Source of the DNA: JBKPNX01 sp046732855
Lineage (GTDB): Bacteria; Pseudomonadota; Alphaproteobacteria; Geminicoccales; Geminicoccaceae
Assembly: GCA_046732855.1 (NCBI GenBank)
Contig: JBKPNX010000062.1
Location: 45,910 to 109,909, forward strand
Reading direction: 5' to 3'
Length of the DNA stretch: 64,000 nt
Shown piece after piece: positions 17,812-26,882 of the stretch (the stretch's first letter is position 1; every line of letters begins with the position of its first letter). Under the pieces are notes generated by a model that did no database searches, had not been told where the DNA came from, and was given only the letters and a program-made list of their open reading frames with translations. The position numbers were made by a program, and so were the translations under genes.

Positions 17812-18663
17812 ATGTACGCCCAGTTCTACGGACTTCGCGGCCTGCCGTTCCGCCTGACCCCGGACAGCCGCTTCTTCTATCCGAGCCGGATCCACAAAGG
17901 AGCGCTGGCCTACCTCACCTACGGCCTGCAGAAGTCCGAGGGCTTCGTGTTGATCACCGGCGACGTGGGCACCGGCAAGACCATGCTCGTCGACTACCTG
18001 TTGTCGGTGATCGACCGGGAGCGCTACCGCACCTGCAAGATCCTGACCACGTACCTGGCGCCGGACGATACCGTCAAGCTGGTGGCTAGCGGCTTTGGGC
18101 TCGACACGGCGGGCGCCGCGAAGTCGAGCACGGTCCGTGAGCTCGAGCGGTTCTTCATCGACGCGCGGCGGGGCCTGAACCCGGTGATCATCGTCGATGA
18201 GGTGCATAACCTCCCGCCCGCCTCGCTGGAGGAACTGCGCATGCTCTCGAACTACTGCTTCGAGGAGACGCCGCTGGTCCAGACGTTCCTTTTGGGCCAG
18301 ACTCAGTTCCGCGAAACCCTGGCCAAAGGCGCGCTCGAGCAGATCAAACAGCGGGTGGTCGCCAGCAGTCACCTGCGGCCGCTCAACGCCAGCGAGACCC
18401 GCGGCTACATCGAGCATCGGCTGCGCGCGGTCGGCTGGGCCGACAACCCGAGCATTGCCGAGAACGTGTTCGCGCGCGTGTATCAGGAAACGCGCGGCAT
18501 ACCACGCCGAATCAATATGGTCTTCGACCGCCTGCTGCTGGTAGGGTACGTCGAGGAGCGTCACGATATCGGCCCCGACCTGGTCGACACGGTGATGAAA
18601 GAGCTGCGGCGGGAGGGTCTGCTTGCCCAGCCGGCGCCCACCGACGGGGCGCGCGGCGCGTGA
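17812..18663 (+). CDS. XrtA-associated AAA ATPase (ExeA-like)
   Basis: A 283-residue AAA ATPase of the ExeA/general secretion type found in exosortase-linked exopolysaccharide loci. Walker A is GDVGTGKT at residues 50-57 and Walker B VIIVDEVHN near residue 127, with a C-terminal helical domain (GIPRRINMVFDRLLL). The ATG at 17812 gives the family's usual start, MYAQFYGL; a TTG overlapping the kinase stop is less likely. It follows the kinase by 8 bp and overlaps the FemAB gene by 4 bp. Its exact role is not established in the family. Confidence 0.87.
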   Translation: MYAQFYGLRGLPFRLTPDSRFFYPSRIHKGALAYLTYGLQKSEGFVLITGDVGTGKTMLVDYLLSVIDRERYRTCKILTTYLAPDDTVKLVASGFGLDTAGAAKSSTVRELERFFIDARRGLNPVIIVDEVHNLPPASLEELRMLSNYCFEETPLVQTFLLGQTQFRETLAKGALEQIKQRVVASSHLRPLNASETRGYIEHRLRAVGWADNPSIAENVFARVYQETRGIPRRINMVFDRLLLVGYVEERHDIGPDLVDTVMKELRREGLLAQPAPTDGARGA

Positions 18664-19817
18664 CGCTCGTCCTGACGAGTCCCGCGAAATCGCCAGGGTC
18701 AGCTCGCATGCCCGCGGAGCATGCCGTCGCCGCCAATGGGGCGCCGCGCGATGTCACCGGCAGCTCAAGGCCTTCGGACCAGATCGCCGCGCCGGCGCTC
18801 CGGGTCGAATCATTGGACGACGTCGCGGCGTGGGATCGCTTCGTCCATACCGCCGCCGATGCGACTTTTTTCCATCGAGCCGGCTGGAAAGAGGTGATCG
18901 AGCGCAGCTTCCGCCACCCTTGCCATTTCCTGCAGGCGAAGCGCGACGGCCGCATCACGGGCGTGCTGCCGCTCGTTCATCTGTCTAGCCGGCTGTTCGG
19001 CAATGCGCTGGTCTCCACTGCTTACGGGGTCTACGGCGGACCGCTCGTGAGCGATCAGGCGAGCGCGCAGGCGCTCAATCAGTCCGCCATGAGGCTCGCC
19101 GGGCAGCTGGACGTCGACTACCTGGAGTACCGGTTGCGCGCGCCGTCCGATCTGCCCTGGGCCCGCAACTCGGGTCTCTACGCCACCTTCCGCAAGCGCC
19201 TGGCACCAGACCCGGCGGCCATTCTCCACGCCGTGCCGCGCAAACGCCGGGCGATGCTGCGCAAGGCGCGGGCGCTCGGCCTTCGAAGCGAGTTCGACGG
19301 CGACGTGCAACGGTTCTATCGCGTCTATTCGCGGCGCGTGCGCGATCTCGGCACGCCGGTCTATCCCCGCGCTTATTTCCGGACGCTCTTGGATGTCTTC
19401 GGGCCGGATTGCGAAATCCTGACGGTGGTCCGTCGCGGCGGACCGCTGAGCAGCGTCATCAGCTTCTATTTCCGCGACGAGGTGCTGCCGTACTACGGCG
19501 GCGGGCTCGACGAGGCGCGGCGGTGCGCGGCCAACGACTTCATGTATTGGGAGGTGATGCGACGCGCCTGCGAAAAGGGCGTCCAAGTGTTCGATTTCGG
19601 CCGCAGCAAGCTCGGTACGGGGACCTTCGCGTACAAGTCGATCTGGGGTTTTGCCCCGCAACCGTTGCACCACGAGTACTTCCTGCTGCGCCAGTCAGAG
19701 CTGCCCAATGTGAACCCGCTCAATCCCAAGTACGCGCTTTCGGTCGCGCTCTGGCGCCGCCTGCCTTTGCCCCTCGCCAATGTGGTCGGCCCGCTGATCT
19801 CTCGCGGCCTCGGGTAA
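18660..19817 (+). CDS. FemAB-like protein, XrtA-associated
   Basis: A 385-residue GNAT-fold protein of the FemAB-like group seen in XrtA/PEP-CTERM exopolysaccharide loci. The GTG start overlaps the ATPase stop (GTGA). The conserved parts are DATFFHRAGWKEVIERSF, the basic PRKRRAMLRKAR near residue 198, and VQVFDFGRSKLGTGTFAYK near residue 314. FemAB relatives transfer aminoacyl or acyl groups, so an amino-acid decoration of the polymer or lipid carrier is likely. The first ~45 residues are low-complexity and may not be structured. Confidence 0.85.
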   Translation: MTLVLTSPAKSPGSARMPAEHAVAANGAPRDVTGSSRPSDQIAAPALRVESLDDVAAWDRFVHTAADATFFHRAGWKEVIERSFRHPCHFLQAKRDGRITGVLPLVHLSSRLFGNALVSTAYGVYGGPLVSDQASAQALNQSAMRLAGQLDVDYLEYRLRAPSDLPWARNSGLYATFRKRLAPDPAAILHAVPRKRRAMLRKARALGLRSEFDGDVQRFYRVYSRRVRDLGTPVYPRAYFRTLLDVFGPDCEILTVVRRGGPLSSVISFYFRDEVLPYYGGGLDEARRCAANDFMYWEVMRRACEKGVQVFDFGRSKLGTGTFAYKSIWGFAPQPLHHEYFLLRQSELPNVNPLNPKYALSVALWRRLPLPLANVVGPLISRGLG

Positions 19818-19822
19818 GCCGA

Positions 19823-21082
19823 TTGGCGGAGATCCTGTTTCTCGCGCATCGCATCCCCTACCCGCCGACCAAGGGCGACAAGATCCGCGCCTATCACTTC
19901 CTCGCGCACCTCGCGCGCCGTCATGTGGTCCATCTGGGATGCTTCGTCGACGATTCCGACGACTGGCGCCACGCGGACCATCTGCGCCGCTTGTGCGCCG
20001 AATGCTACTTTGCCGCTCTGCCGCGCGCGCGCGTCTTATCTCGTGCGTGGCGCGCCCTGCTGCGCAACGAGGCCCTGAGCACAGCCGTCCTGCGCGATCC
20101 GGCGCTGGCCGACTGGATCGGCCATCTGGTGCAGCGTCGGCCGATCCGGTGCATTTTTGCCTATTCGGCGGCGATGGCGCAGTTTCTGCCGCGTGGGCCG
20201 GGGCGGAGCGTGCGGCGCATCGTCGATTTCGTCGACATCGACTCGGAAAAATGGGGCGAGATTGCCGGATACCGGCACTGGCCGTTGTCCTGGCTCTATC
20301 GGCGCGAGCGGGATCGGTTGCGTGCGTTCGATCGCGATGCCGTGGCGCGATGCGATCACTGCCTGTTTGTCTCGCCGACCGAAGCGCAGGCCTTCCAGCA
20401 GCTGATTCCGTGCCCGCAGGGCAGGGTCATGGTGGTTTCGAACGGCGTGGACAGCCGCCATTTCTCGCCGGAGCTGTACCTGCCATGCCCGTTCGGGCCG
20501 GGCGGTCCGGTGGTCGTCTTCACGGGCGACATGGGCTATTGGCCCAACGAGGATGCCGCCTTGTGGTTCGCGCGCCGCGTGCTTCCCAGGCTGCGCGCCG
20601 AGCACCCCGACCTGCGCTTCGTGGTGGTCGGGCGGCGGCCGGGGCGGCGGCTGCGTCGCTGCGCCATGCGGCTGGGCTTCACCGTGACCGGCGCGGTGCC
20701 GGACGTGCGACCGTTTCTGGCGCATTCGGCCGTGGCGGTGGCGCCGCTGCGCGTTGCTCAGGGCGTGCTCAACAAGGTGCTGGAAGCCATGGCGATGGCG
20801 AAGGTCGTGGTGGCCACGCCGCCTGCGGCGCGGGCACTGCGCGTGCGCCCCGGACAGGACATTGTCCTCGCCACCGACCCCGACGCCTTCGCCCGGGCGA
20901 CCAGCCAGGCGCTCGATCCGCAGTTTGCCAGGGCCGTGGGCGCGCGCGCCCGCGCCCGCGTGCTTGCCGACTATGCCTGGGCGCCCAGCCTGCGCGTGCT
21001 GGAAACTCTGGTGGCGCCCGTAGAGATCGGGCGACGCAAGAGCCAGCGGTCGACCGCGCGAGCACTACCAGGCGAGTCGTAA
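19823..21082 (+). CDS. XrtA-associated glycosyltransferase, family 1/4-like
   Basis: A 419-residue GT-B glycosyltransferase. The TTG at 19823, 5 bp after the FemAB stop, starts the protein at the conserved LAEILFLAHRIPYPPTKGDK. It has VVFTGDMGYWPNEDAALWF near residue 232 and the donor-site stretch SAVAVAPLRVAQGVLNKVLEAMAM near residue 305. This matches the sugar transferase of PEP-CTERM/XrtA-associated loci. It probably adds one residue of the exopolysaccharide repeat. It converges on and overlaps the beta-barrel gene by 18 bp. Confidence 0.85.
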   Translation: MAEILFLAHRIPYPPTKGDKIRAYHFLAHLARRHVVHLGCFVDDSDDWRHADHLRRLCAECYFAALPRARVLSRAWRALLRNEALSTAVLRDPALADWIGHLVQRRPIRCIFAYSAAMAQFLPRGPGRSVRRIVDFVDIDSEKWGEIAGYRHWPLSWLYRRERDRLRAFDRDAVARCDHCLFVSPTEAQAFQQLIPCPQGRVMVVSNGVDSRHFSPELYLPCPFGPGGPVVVFTGDMGYWPNEDAALWFARRVLPRLRAEHPDLRFVVVGRRPGRRLRRCAMRLGFTVTGAVPDVRPFLAHSAVAVAPLRVAQGVLNKVLEAMAMAKVVVATPPAARALRVRPGQDIVLATDPDAFARATSQALDPQFARAVGARARARVLADYAWAPSLRVLETLVAPVEIGRRKSQRSTARALPGES

Positions 21083-22468
21083 ACCCGCGCCCAGCCAATT
21101 TTCGGTGTACTCGGCAGTGGGGTCGTTTGAATCCTGCCAGCGGTAGCGATAATTGATGAACAGCGTGGCCCTGGGACTGAGCAGATACCGCAGGCCCGGC
21201 TGGATCAGGTATTCGTCGTCTTTGCGGCCACCCTGGAATTCGGTGCGCTCGAAGCCGCCCAGCAGATCGACGGCGAACCAGCGGCCGAGCTGTCGGGACC
21301 AGATCGCGTCGATGCTGTAGACGTCCCGCGTGTTGCCGTCGTCGAAATCATCATCGTTGCCAACCTGCTCCTCGTGGCCGAAGTAGCCGCGCAGCCCGAC
21401 GGTATAGGAGCCGCGCTGGAGCACGAAATCGGTGCGCAGCGCCTTGATGTATTCGGTCTGATCATCGATGTCGAACGGATCGGGCCGGGGATCGAAGGGC
21501 GTGTCCGATCGCTCGTCGATGAACACGCCGTTCTGGGGGTCGATCCCGATCAAAGAGACGTTCTCGAACAGCCGCTGCTGCGATGTGCTGAGGCTTTCGA
21601 AATAGCGTACCATAAAGTGCGAAGATTCGGTGATCTGATAGCGCAGCGTGGCCGCCGGACTGAACCGATCGTCGCTCTTGCCGTAGGTCAGAGCGATGTC
21701 GGTCCGTCGGCCCGGACGCCATCGGAAGCCGCCCCGGTAGGTCGGGCTGTCGAACTTGGTGTCGCCACCGTCGAAGGACTGATAGCCGCCGCTCGCGATG
21801 ACCGAGAGCTCCCTGGTGATGCCGGATTCGGTCTCCAGATCGACGTCGCGGCGCGACACGTTGCTGTCCCCGGACCGGATCGCCTCCGAGATGCGACCGT
21901 CGAGCAGCCAGCGCAGGCGATCGAAATCGGATCCGCTGGCGAGCGAAGCTTGCCCGACGTGGGCGGTGGTGTCGGAAAAATCGTTGCTGTTGGCCAGGAT
22001 CTGGCCGAGGATGTAACGGACCTCGCTGACCGCGAAACCACCGATGCGGTTACGCAGCACGGGACTGACCTGATACACCTGCACCGTGTCCAGGTTGGCC
22101 TCGGTCTGCGCCTGCTCGTTGTTGAGCACCTGCTGGCTGATCGAAGCCTGGGCTTCGAGCGACAGGCGATCGCGCACAATCTGCAGGTCGCCGTCTGCGG
22201 TGAGGCCACCGTTGACCTGAAAGCCGCTGTCCTGGCCGGCGGTAGCGTACCGGGTCGAGATGGCTCCGTCAAAGCCGCCCTTGAAGCGCGACGTGTCGCC
22301 CCGGAAGCTCAGCCCCGGAGTGACCCGGGTGACGAATGCCGACTGCTCATGGTCGGGAGTGAGGTCGATGTTGTCCGAGAACTCCTCGGTGATCGTGATC
22401 GAAGGCCGCAGCTGCGGTTCGGCGCCCGCCCGGTCGGCGCACGTGGCGAAGGCCACCACCAGCGTCAC
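21065..22468 (-). CDS. Outer-membrane beta-barrel protein of exopolysaccharide locus; start unclear
   Basis: A long beta-barrel protein like the PEP-CTERM-associated outer-membrane proteins near exopolysaccharide genes. The mature part begins near EPQLRPSITITEEFSDNIDL and has many alternating strands (DIALTYGKSDDRFSPAATLR), ending in the aromatic-rich GLRLAW typical of barrels. The start is a problem: the frame has no ATG. GTG at 22468 would cut off the basic part of the signal, while ATGs at 22506 and 22536 begin a good basic signal start in another frame that stops just there. A one-base frameshift near 22466-22490 would join them. The protein is likely real, but its 5' end is damaged or misassembled. 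Confidence 0.75.
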   Translation of the reverse strand: MTLVVAFATCADRAGAEPQLRPSITITEEFSDNIDLTPDHEQSAFVTRVTPGLSFRGDTSRFKGGFDGAISTRYATAGQDSGFQVNGGLTADGDLQIVRDRLSLEAQASISQQVLNNEQAQTEANLDTVQVYQVSPVLRNRIGGFAVSEVRYILGQILANSNDFSDTTAHVGQASLASGSDFDRLRWLLDGRISEAIRSGDSNVSRRDVDLETESGITRELSVIASGGYQSFDGGDTKFDSPTYRGGFRWRPGRRTDIALTYGKSDDRFSPAATLRYQITESSHFMVRYFESLSTSQQRLFENVSLIGIDPQNGVFIDERSDTPFDPRPDPFDIDDQTEYIKALRTDFVLQRGSYTVGLRGYFGHEEQVGNDDDFDDGNTRDVYSIDAIWSRQLGRWFAVDLLGGFERTEFQGGRKDDEYLIQPGLRYLLSPRATLFINYRYRWQDSNDPTAEYTENWLGAGLRLAW

Positions 22469-22536
22469 GCCAGCGAGCCACCTCGCGGCGCGATCGATGA
22501 CGCCATTCTCCGCAGCCCCCTGCGGTGGGCTCGCAT

Positions 22537-23126
22537 GATATTGCCTCGGGCCGGCTCGCCGAGAAATTGATGCGCAGCAACACAGCCGGATTGGCCGCAG
22601 CGCTGCCAATTCTCTGAGGGACTCGTACCCTTTACCCAGAAGGGCGACCTCCTCCTGCCATCGGAGTTGCCCCGGTCGCCGAGTGCCCCTGGCTCCCCGT
22701 TCCAGCAGGTCAGAAGCGACCAAAGTCCCCAGCCAAACTGGCCGTCTATAGCGCAACTCCGGAACTGGTCACAGTCCCCGACGGCGCATGCTTGCGCCGG
22801 AGATGGCGGGAGATGCCGACCCGGGATCCATTCCAGCCGGCCGTCGTTCTGGACCTGCGTGCGTGCGAGCCGCACCGAGCGGTGGCTCGCCGGCCGGCGA
22901 TCGGCCTTGCAAACGAGATTTTGGCCGCCCGCTCTGCTCGGCGCACCTCGGTGCGGCACACATCGTGCGCCGCCTCGACCGGCCGTGGGTGCGGTTGACA
23001 GCCCCGGGTGATGGGCTACTGTCGAGCAAGGACAGCCAGTTCCCGCGCCCAAGGCCGATCGAGCGTTCGTCGGATCAGCGTCGGAATCGTGGCGAGCCCA
23101 AGCAACGAATCAGGGGAGCCCTGGTG
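22537..23126. other. Long gap between divergent beta-barrel and ABC-importer genes
   Basis: About 590 bases without a supportable gene. Several open frames cross it, but none has family features. It should hold the promoters of both flanking units. A GGGGAG ribosome site (23113-23118) serves the substrate-binding protein gene. Confidence 0.45.
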
Positions 23127-24776
23127 ATGGCCAAGTCTGACGAGCGCAGAGTGCACCCGTACATCCCGCGACTTGTGGAGCAACTGGAGGCGCGCCGCGT
23201 CGACCGGCGGGAGTTCCTGCGCACGGCGACGCTGCTCGGCATGTCTGCTCCGGTCGCCTACGGGATCGTTGGCAAGGTCCTCGGCGAGGACGCGATCCCG
23301 CGCGCCCGCGCCCAGGGTACGCCTAAAAAGGGCGGCACTCTTCGTGTCGCAATGGAAGTCCAGAAGATGGACGACCCCGCAACCTACTCCTGGACCCAGA
23401 TGTCGAATCAGACCCGGCATATCGCCGAATATCTGGCGATCACCGGTCCCGACAACGTCACCCGCCCGATGCTGGCCGAAAGCTGGGAAGCGTCGGACGA
23501 CCTCAAGACCTGGACCTTCCACCTGCGCCAGGGAGTGCTCTGGCACAACGGCGAGGAGTTCGTCGCCGATCACGTGGTCTGGAACATCGAACGCTGGCGC
23601 AACCCCGACCTCGGATCATCCAACATCGGGCTGTCGACCTTCGCCAGCATGGACTCGGTCGAGGCCGTGGACAAGCACACCGTCCGGTTCAACCTGAACA
23701 AGCCCGTGCTGTCGGCGCCGGAGGACTGCTACAATTACCCGACCGCGATCCTGCATCCCTCCTTCAAGCCGCCGTTCTCGGATAATCCGATCGGCACCGG
23801 GGCCTATACCCTGGGCGCGCCGCTCACGGTCGGCGACCGATGCATCCTGAAACGGATCACTCAGACCACCGACGGCAAGGAGTTCAAGTACTGGGGCGGC
23901 GACGTCTATCTCGACGAGATCCATTACTACAATTTCGAGGCCGACAATCAGCTGACCGCGTTCGCCTCGGGCGAGGTGGACAGCATCTACGGCTTCGGCG
24001 TCGAGCAGTACGAGCTCGCCGAGGCGCTCGATGGCGAGATCGTCCCGGCGCGGACCGCGCAGACGCTGTGCCTCCGCTTCAAGGTCACCGAAGCGCCATT
24101 CGACAACAAGAAAGTCCGCCAGGCGCTGGTCAAGGCGGCCGACAACTCGGTTTACCGTGAGCTGGTGTTCCAAGGGCGGGGCGACGTCGCCGAGAACCAT
24201 CACGTCAGCCCGGTACACCCCGAATATTTCCAGCTGCCGATGATCGAGCGGGACGTCGAGGGCGCCAAGAAGCTGCTGGCTGAAGCCGGCTATGCGAACG
24301 GCATCGAGCTGCCCCCCATCGACGTCGGCAACCTCGATGGCCCCTGGAACCAGACAGTCGCTGAAATCTGGCGTGACCAGCTCAAGGACATCGGCGTCAC
24401 CCTCAACATCAACGTGATTCCGGCCTCCAAGTATTGGGAGATCTGGACCGCAACCCCGTTCGGGGCGACCTCCTGGACGCATCGGCCGCTCGGCACCATG
24501 GTGCTGTCGCTCGGCTACCGCAGCGGCGTGCCCTGGAACGAGACCGGTTACGCGAACCCGGAGTTCGACGCCGCGCTCGACGACGCCGAGGCGACGCTCG
24601 ACGTGGCCGTGCGCACGGCCAAGATGGAGAAGGTCGAGAAGATCCTGCAGGACGACGCCGTGATGCTGCAACCGGTCTGGCGCCCGGTGTTCACCATGAT
24701 CAGTCACAAGGTGAAGGACTACCCGGCGCATCCGACCCAGTATCATCAGTTCAACCAGGTCTGGCTGGAGGCATAG
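23127..24776 (+). CDS. ABC transporter substrate-binding protein (peptide/opine family 5)
   Basis: A 549-residue family 5 solute-binding protein, the recognition part of an oligopeptide/nickel-type importer. It starts at ATG 23127, 8 bp after GGGGAG. The N-terminus carries a Tat signal (RRVDRREFLRTATLLGMSA), so the folded protein would be exported by the twin-arginine route, which is less common for this family. The body contains LAESWEASDDLKTWTFHLRQ and GAYTLGAPLTVGDRCILKR. Two permeases and a fused ATPase follow. The ligand cannot be read from sequence. Confidence 0.88.
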   Translation: MAKSDERRVHPYIPRLVEQLEARRVDRREFLRTATLLGMSAPVAYGIVGKVLGEDAIPRARAQGTPKKGGTLRVAMEVQKMDDPATYSWTQMSNQTRHIAEYLAITGPDNVTRPMLAESWEASDDLKTWTFHLRQGVLWHNGEEFVADHVVWNIERWRNPDLGSSNIGLSTFASMDSVEAVDKHTVRFNLNKPVLSAPEDCYNYPTAILHPSFKPPFSDNPIGTGAYTLGAPLTVGDRCILKRITQTTDGKEFKYWGGDVYLDEIHYYNFEADNQLTAFASGEVDSIYGFGVEQYELAEALDGEIVPARTAQTLCLRFKVTEAPFDNKKVRQALVKAADNSVYRELVFQGRGDVAENHHVSPVHPEYFQLPMIERDVEGAKKLLAEAGYANGIELPPIDVGNLDGPWNQTVAEIWRDQLKDIGVTLNINVIPASKYWEIWTATPFGATSWTHRPLGTMVLSLGYRSGVPWNETGYANPEFDAALDDAEATLDVAVRTAKMEKVEKILQDDAVMLQPVWRPVFTMISHKVKDYPAHPTQYHQFNQVWLEA

Positions 24777-24791
24777 TGCCCCTGGCCGCCC

Positions 24792-24811
24792 GCTCCGGGC
24801 GCGGCCGGAGC
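24792..24811. other. Hairpin between binding-protein and permease genes
   Basis: GCTCCGG-GCGCGG-CCGGAGC is a perfect 7-bp stem with a 6-base loop and no U-run, in the 102-bp gap after the binding-protein stop. Such hairpins often stabilise the upstream mRNA or cut downstream expression, giving excess binding protein. This role is inferred. Confidence 0.45.
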
Positions 24812-24878
24812 CCACCCCCGGCGTTGGGTCGGCGAGCGGTTGCCCCCGGGCCCGAACCGACCGCGCGCTGAGACTCCG

Positions 24879-25829
24879 ATGTTGGCATTGATCCTTCGCC
24901 GCCTGATCCAGATGGCCCTGATCATGGCGGTCGCGTCGCTGATCCTGTTCGTCATCTTCGATACCGATCAGTTCAAGAAGAAGATCGCGGTCGCCGAGCT
25001 CGGCAGTTTCGGGGTCTCGGCGCTGACCGATGAGGCCTATCAGAACTGGCTTGCCGAAAAGGGCCTCGATGCCCCGTTCTATCAGCGCTTCGTCAACTGG
25101 GCGGGCGACGTCGTCAGGGGTGAGTTCGGGCATTCGTTCGAGAAGAACACCGCGATCGGGCCGCTCCTGCTCGAGCGGCTGATCAATACGGGCATCCTGG
25201 CGTTCTGGGTGTTCGCCCTGATGATCCCGATCTCCCTGGTGCTCGGCGTGCTTGCCGGCATGAAGGAAGGCTCCGCGCAGGATCGCGCCATCTCGTTCAT
25301 CTCCGTGTTCACCACCTCGATTCCCGAGATCGCCACCGCGATCATCCTCACCGTGATCTTCGCGCTCGGGCTCGGCTGGCTGCCGGCGAAATCGGCCATG
25401 ACCCAGGGCTTCGACTGGAAGCAGCTGGTTCTGCCGGTGCTGACTCTCGTGCTCTACGACTTCGGCTATGTGGCGCGCATGACCCGCGCGTCGATGGCCG
25501 AGGTCATGACCTCGCAGTACATCCGCACCGCCGTCCTGAAGGGCATTCCCTATCAACGCGTGATCATGAAGCACGCGCTCCGCAACGCATTGATCGCGCC
25601 GTTCACCGTGATCGTGCTGCAGATGAACTGGCTGCTCTCGGGCGTGGTCGTGGTCGAGGTGTTCTTCGAATACGACGGCTTCGGCAAGCTGCTGCTCGAG
25701 GCGGCATTGTTCGGCGACGTCTACGTGGTCCAGGCGTGTACGCTGGTCGCGGTGATCGTGGCGGTCGCCTCGCAGATCATCTCGGACGTCGGCTACACCT
25801 TCCTCAACCCGCGCATCCGGTTCGCCTGA
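24879..25829 (+). CDS. ABC transporter permease, DppB-like
   Basis: A 316-residue inner-membrane permease, first of two. The N-terminal helix (LIQMALIMAVASLILFVIF) is followed by the periplasmic loop and at least five further helices. The coupling motif is in VLKGIPYQRVIMKHALRNALI near residue 215. The ATG at 24879 gives the usual DppB start, LALILRRLIQ. The large loop after helix 1 (DQFKKKIAVAELGSFGVSAL) is typical of this family. It should pair with the next permease. Confidence 0.88.
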   Translation: MLALILRRLIQMALIMAVASLILFVIFDTDQFKKKIAVAELGSFGVSALTDEAYQNWLAEKGLDAPFYQRFVNWAGDVVRGEFGHSFEKNTAIGPLLLERLINTGILAFWVFALMIPISLVLGVLAGMKEGSAQDRAISFISVFTTSIPEIATAIILTVIFALGLGWLPAKSAMTQGFDWKQLVLPVLTLVLYDFGYVARMTRASMAEVMTSQYIRTAVLKGIPYQRVIMKHALRNALIAPFTVIVLQMNWLLSGVVVVEVFFEYDGFGKLLLEAALFGDVYVVQACTLVAVIVAVASQIISDVGYTFLNPRIRFA

Positions 25830-25840
25830 GGAGGGACGCG

Positions 25841-26869
25841 GTGGCTGTCGCAGCGATTCCGGCGACCCGGCCTTCTCCCTCCCTGATCGCGCGGCTGACG
25901 AACCCACGCGTGCTCCTGCTGCTGATCGCGCTGATGTGGCTGCCGCTCATGCTGCACGTCATGTTCGGTCACATGCTCGGTGCGGGGAGGAACCTCGTTC
26001 TGCTGCCGGCGATCCCGGCGGCCGTCCTGCTCTACCTCGTCGCGATCACCACGTGGCGGGAATCCTGGGTCGCGGTGATCGGCGCGTCGCTCGTGTTCTT
26101 CTGGCTGTTCATCGCGATCACCGCGCCGTTTTTGCCGCTGCTCGACCCCAACAAGCCGATCGCGCCGTTCGCGCTGCCGCTGACCGAGAAGAACGGCGTG
26201 TTCTTCTGGCTGGGCGCCGACTTCAAGGGCCGCGACATGCTCGCGCGCACGCTCTGGGGGTGTCAGCGCGTGATTGTCTGGGGCGTGACCGCGACGCTCG
26301 TCGCCTATGCCGTGGGCACGATGTTCGGCCTGCTCGCCGGCTATCTGTCGGGCTGGTGGGACGAGCTGATCTCGTTCTTCGCGAACGTGCTCCTGTCGTT
26401 CCCGGTCATGGTCCTGTTCATCGTGATCCTGAACTATCTGGGACCGAGCGGGTTCAACATCGTGATCGCGGTCACTTTCGCCTCGGCGCCGGCGATCATG
26501 CGCATCGTGCGGGGCCTCACTCTCGACATCAAGACGCGCGACTACGTGTTCGCCGCCCAGACCCGGGGCGAAAGCCCGCTCTACATCATGCTGGTCGAGC
26601 TCCTGCCGAACGCGCGCGGGCCAATCATCGTCGATGCCTGCCTGCGTCTGGGCTACACCACGGTGGCGATCACCACGCTGACCTTCCTCGGCCTCGGCCT
26701 GCAGCCTCCCGACCCCGACTGGGGCCTGATGATCAAGGAGGCGGCCAAGACCGCCATGCTGTTCAAGTTTTCCTACATGCTGGTGATTCCCGCGCTGTCG
26801 GTCTCAAGCCTGATCCTCGGCTTCAACCTGCTCGCCGACGGCCTGCGCGAGATGAGCCTGCGCGACTGA
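25841..26869 (+). CDS. ABC transporter permease, DppC-like
   Basis: A 342-residue second permease with a GTG start at 25841, placed by GAGGAGGG 5-12 bp upstream. It has an extra pair of N-terminal hydrophobic segments (~residues 24-45 and 55-95), then the conserved FFWLGADFKGRDMLARTLWG and a coupling region with YVFAAQTRGESPLYIMLVE. The C-terminus has LTFLGLGLQPPDPDWGLM, the DppC signature. It lies 11 bp after the first permease and 13 bp before the ATPase. Confidence 0.88.
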   Translation: MAVAAIPATRPSPSLIARLTNPRVLLLLIALMWLPLMLHVMFGHMLGAGRNLVLLPAIPAAVLLYLVAITTWRESWVAVIGASLVFFWLFIAITAPFLPLLDPNKPIAPFALPLTEKNGVFFWLGADFKGRDMLARTLWGCQRVIVWGVTATLVAYAVGTMFGLLAGYLSGWWDELISFFANVLLSFPVMVLFIVILNYLGPSGFNIVIAVTFASAPAIMRIVRGLTLDIKTRDYVFAAQTRGESPLYIMLVELLPNARGPIIVDACLRLGYTTVAITTLTFLGLGLQPPDPDWGLMIKEAAKTAMLFKFSYMLVIPALSVSSLILGFNLLADGLREMSLRD

Positions 26870-26882
26870 CGGAGGCGCGGCC

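Noticed and set aside
23616..25907. Very long open frame antisense to the ABC importer genes
   Set aside because: High GC leaves few stops on the opposite strand. The sense strand has clear family motifs and the antisense protein is Arg/Asp/His-rich with none.
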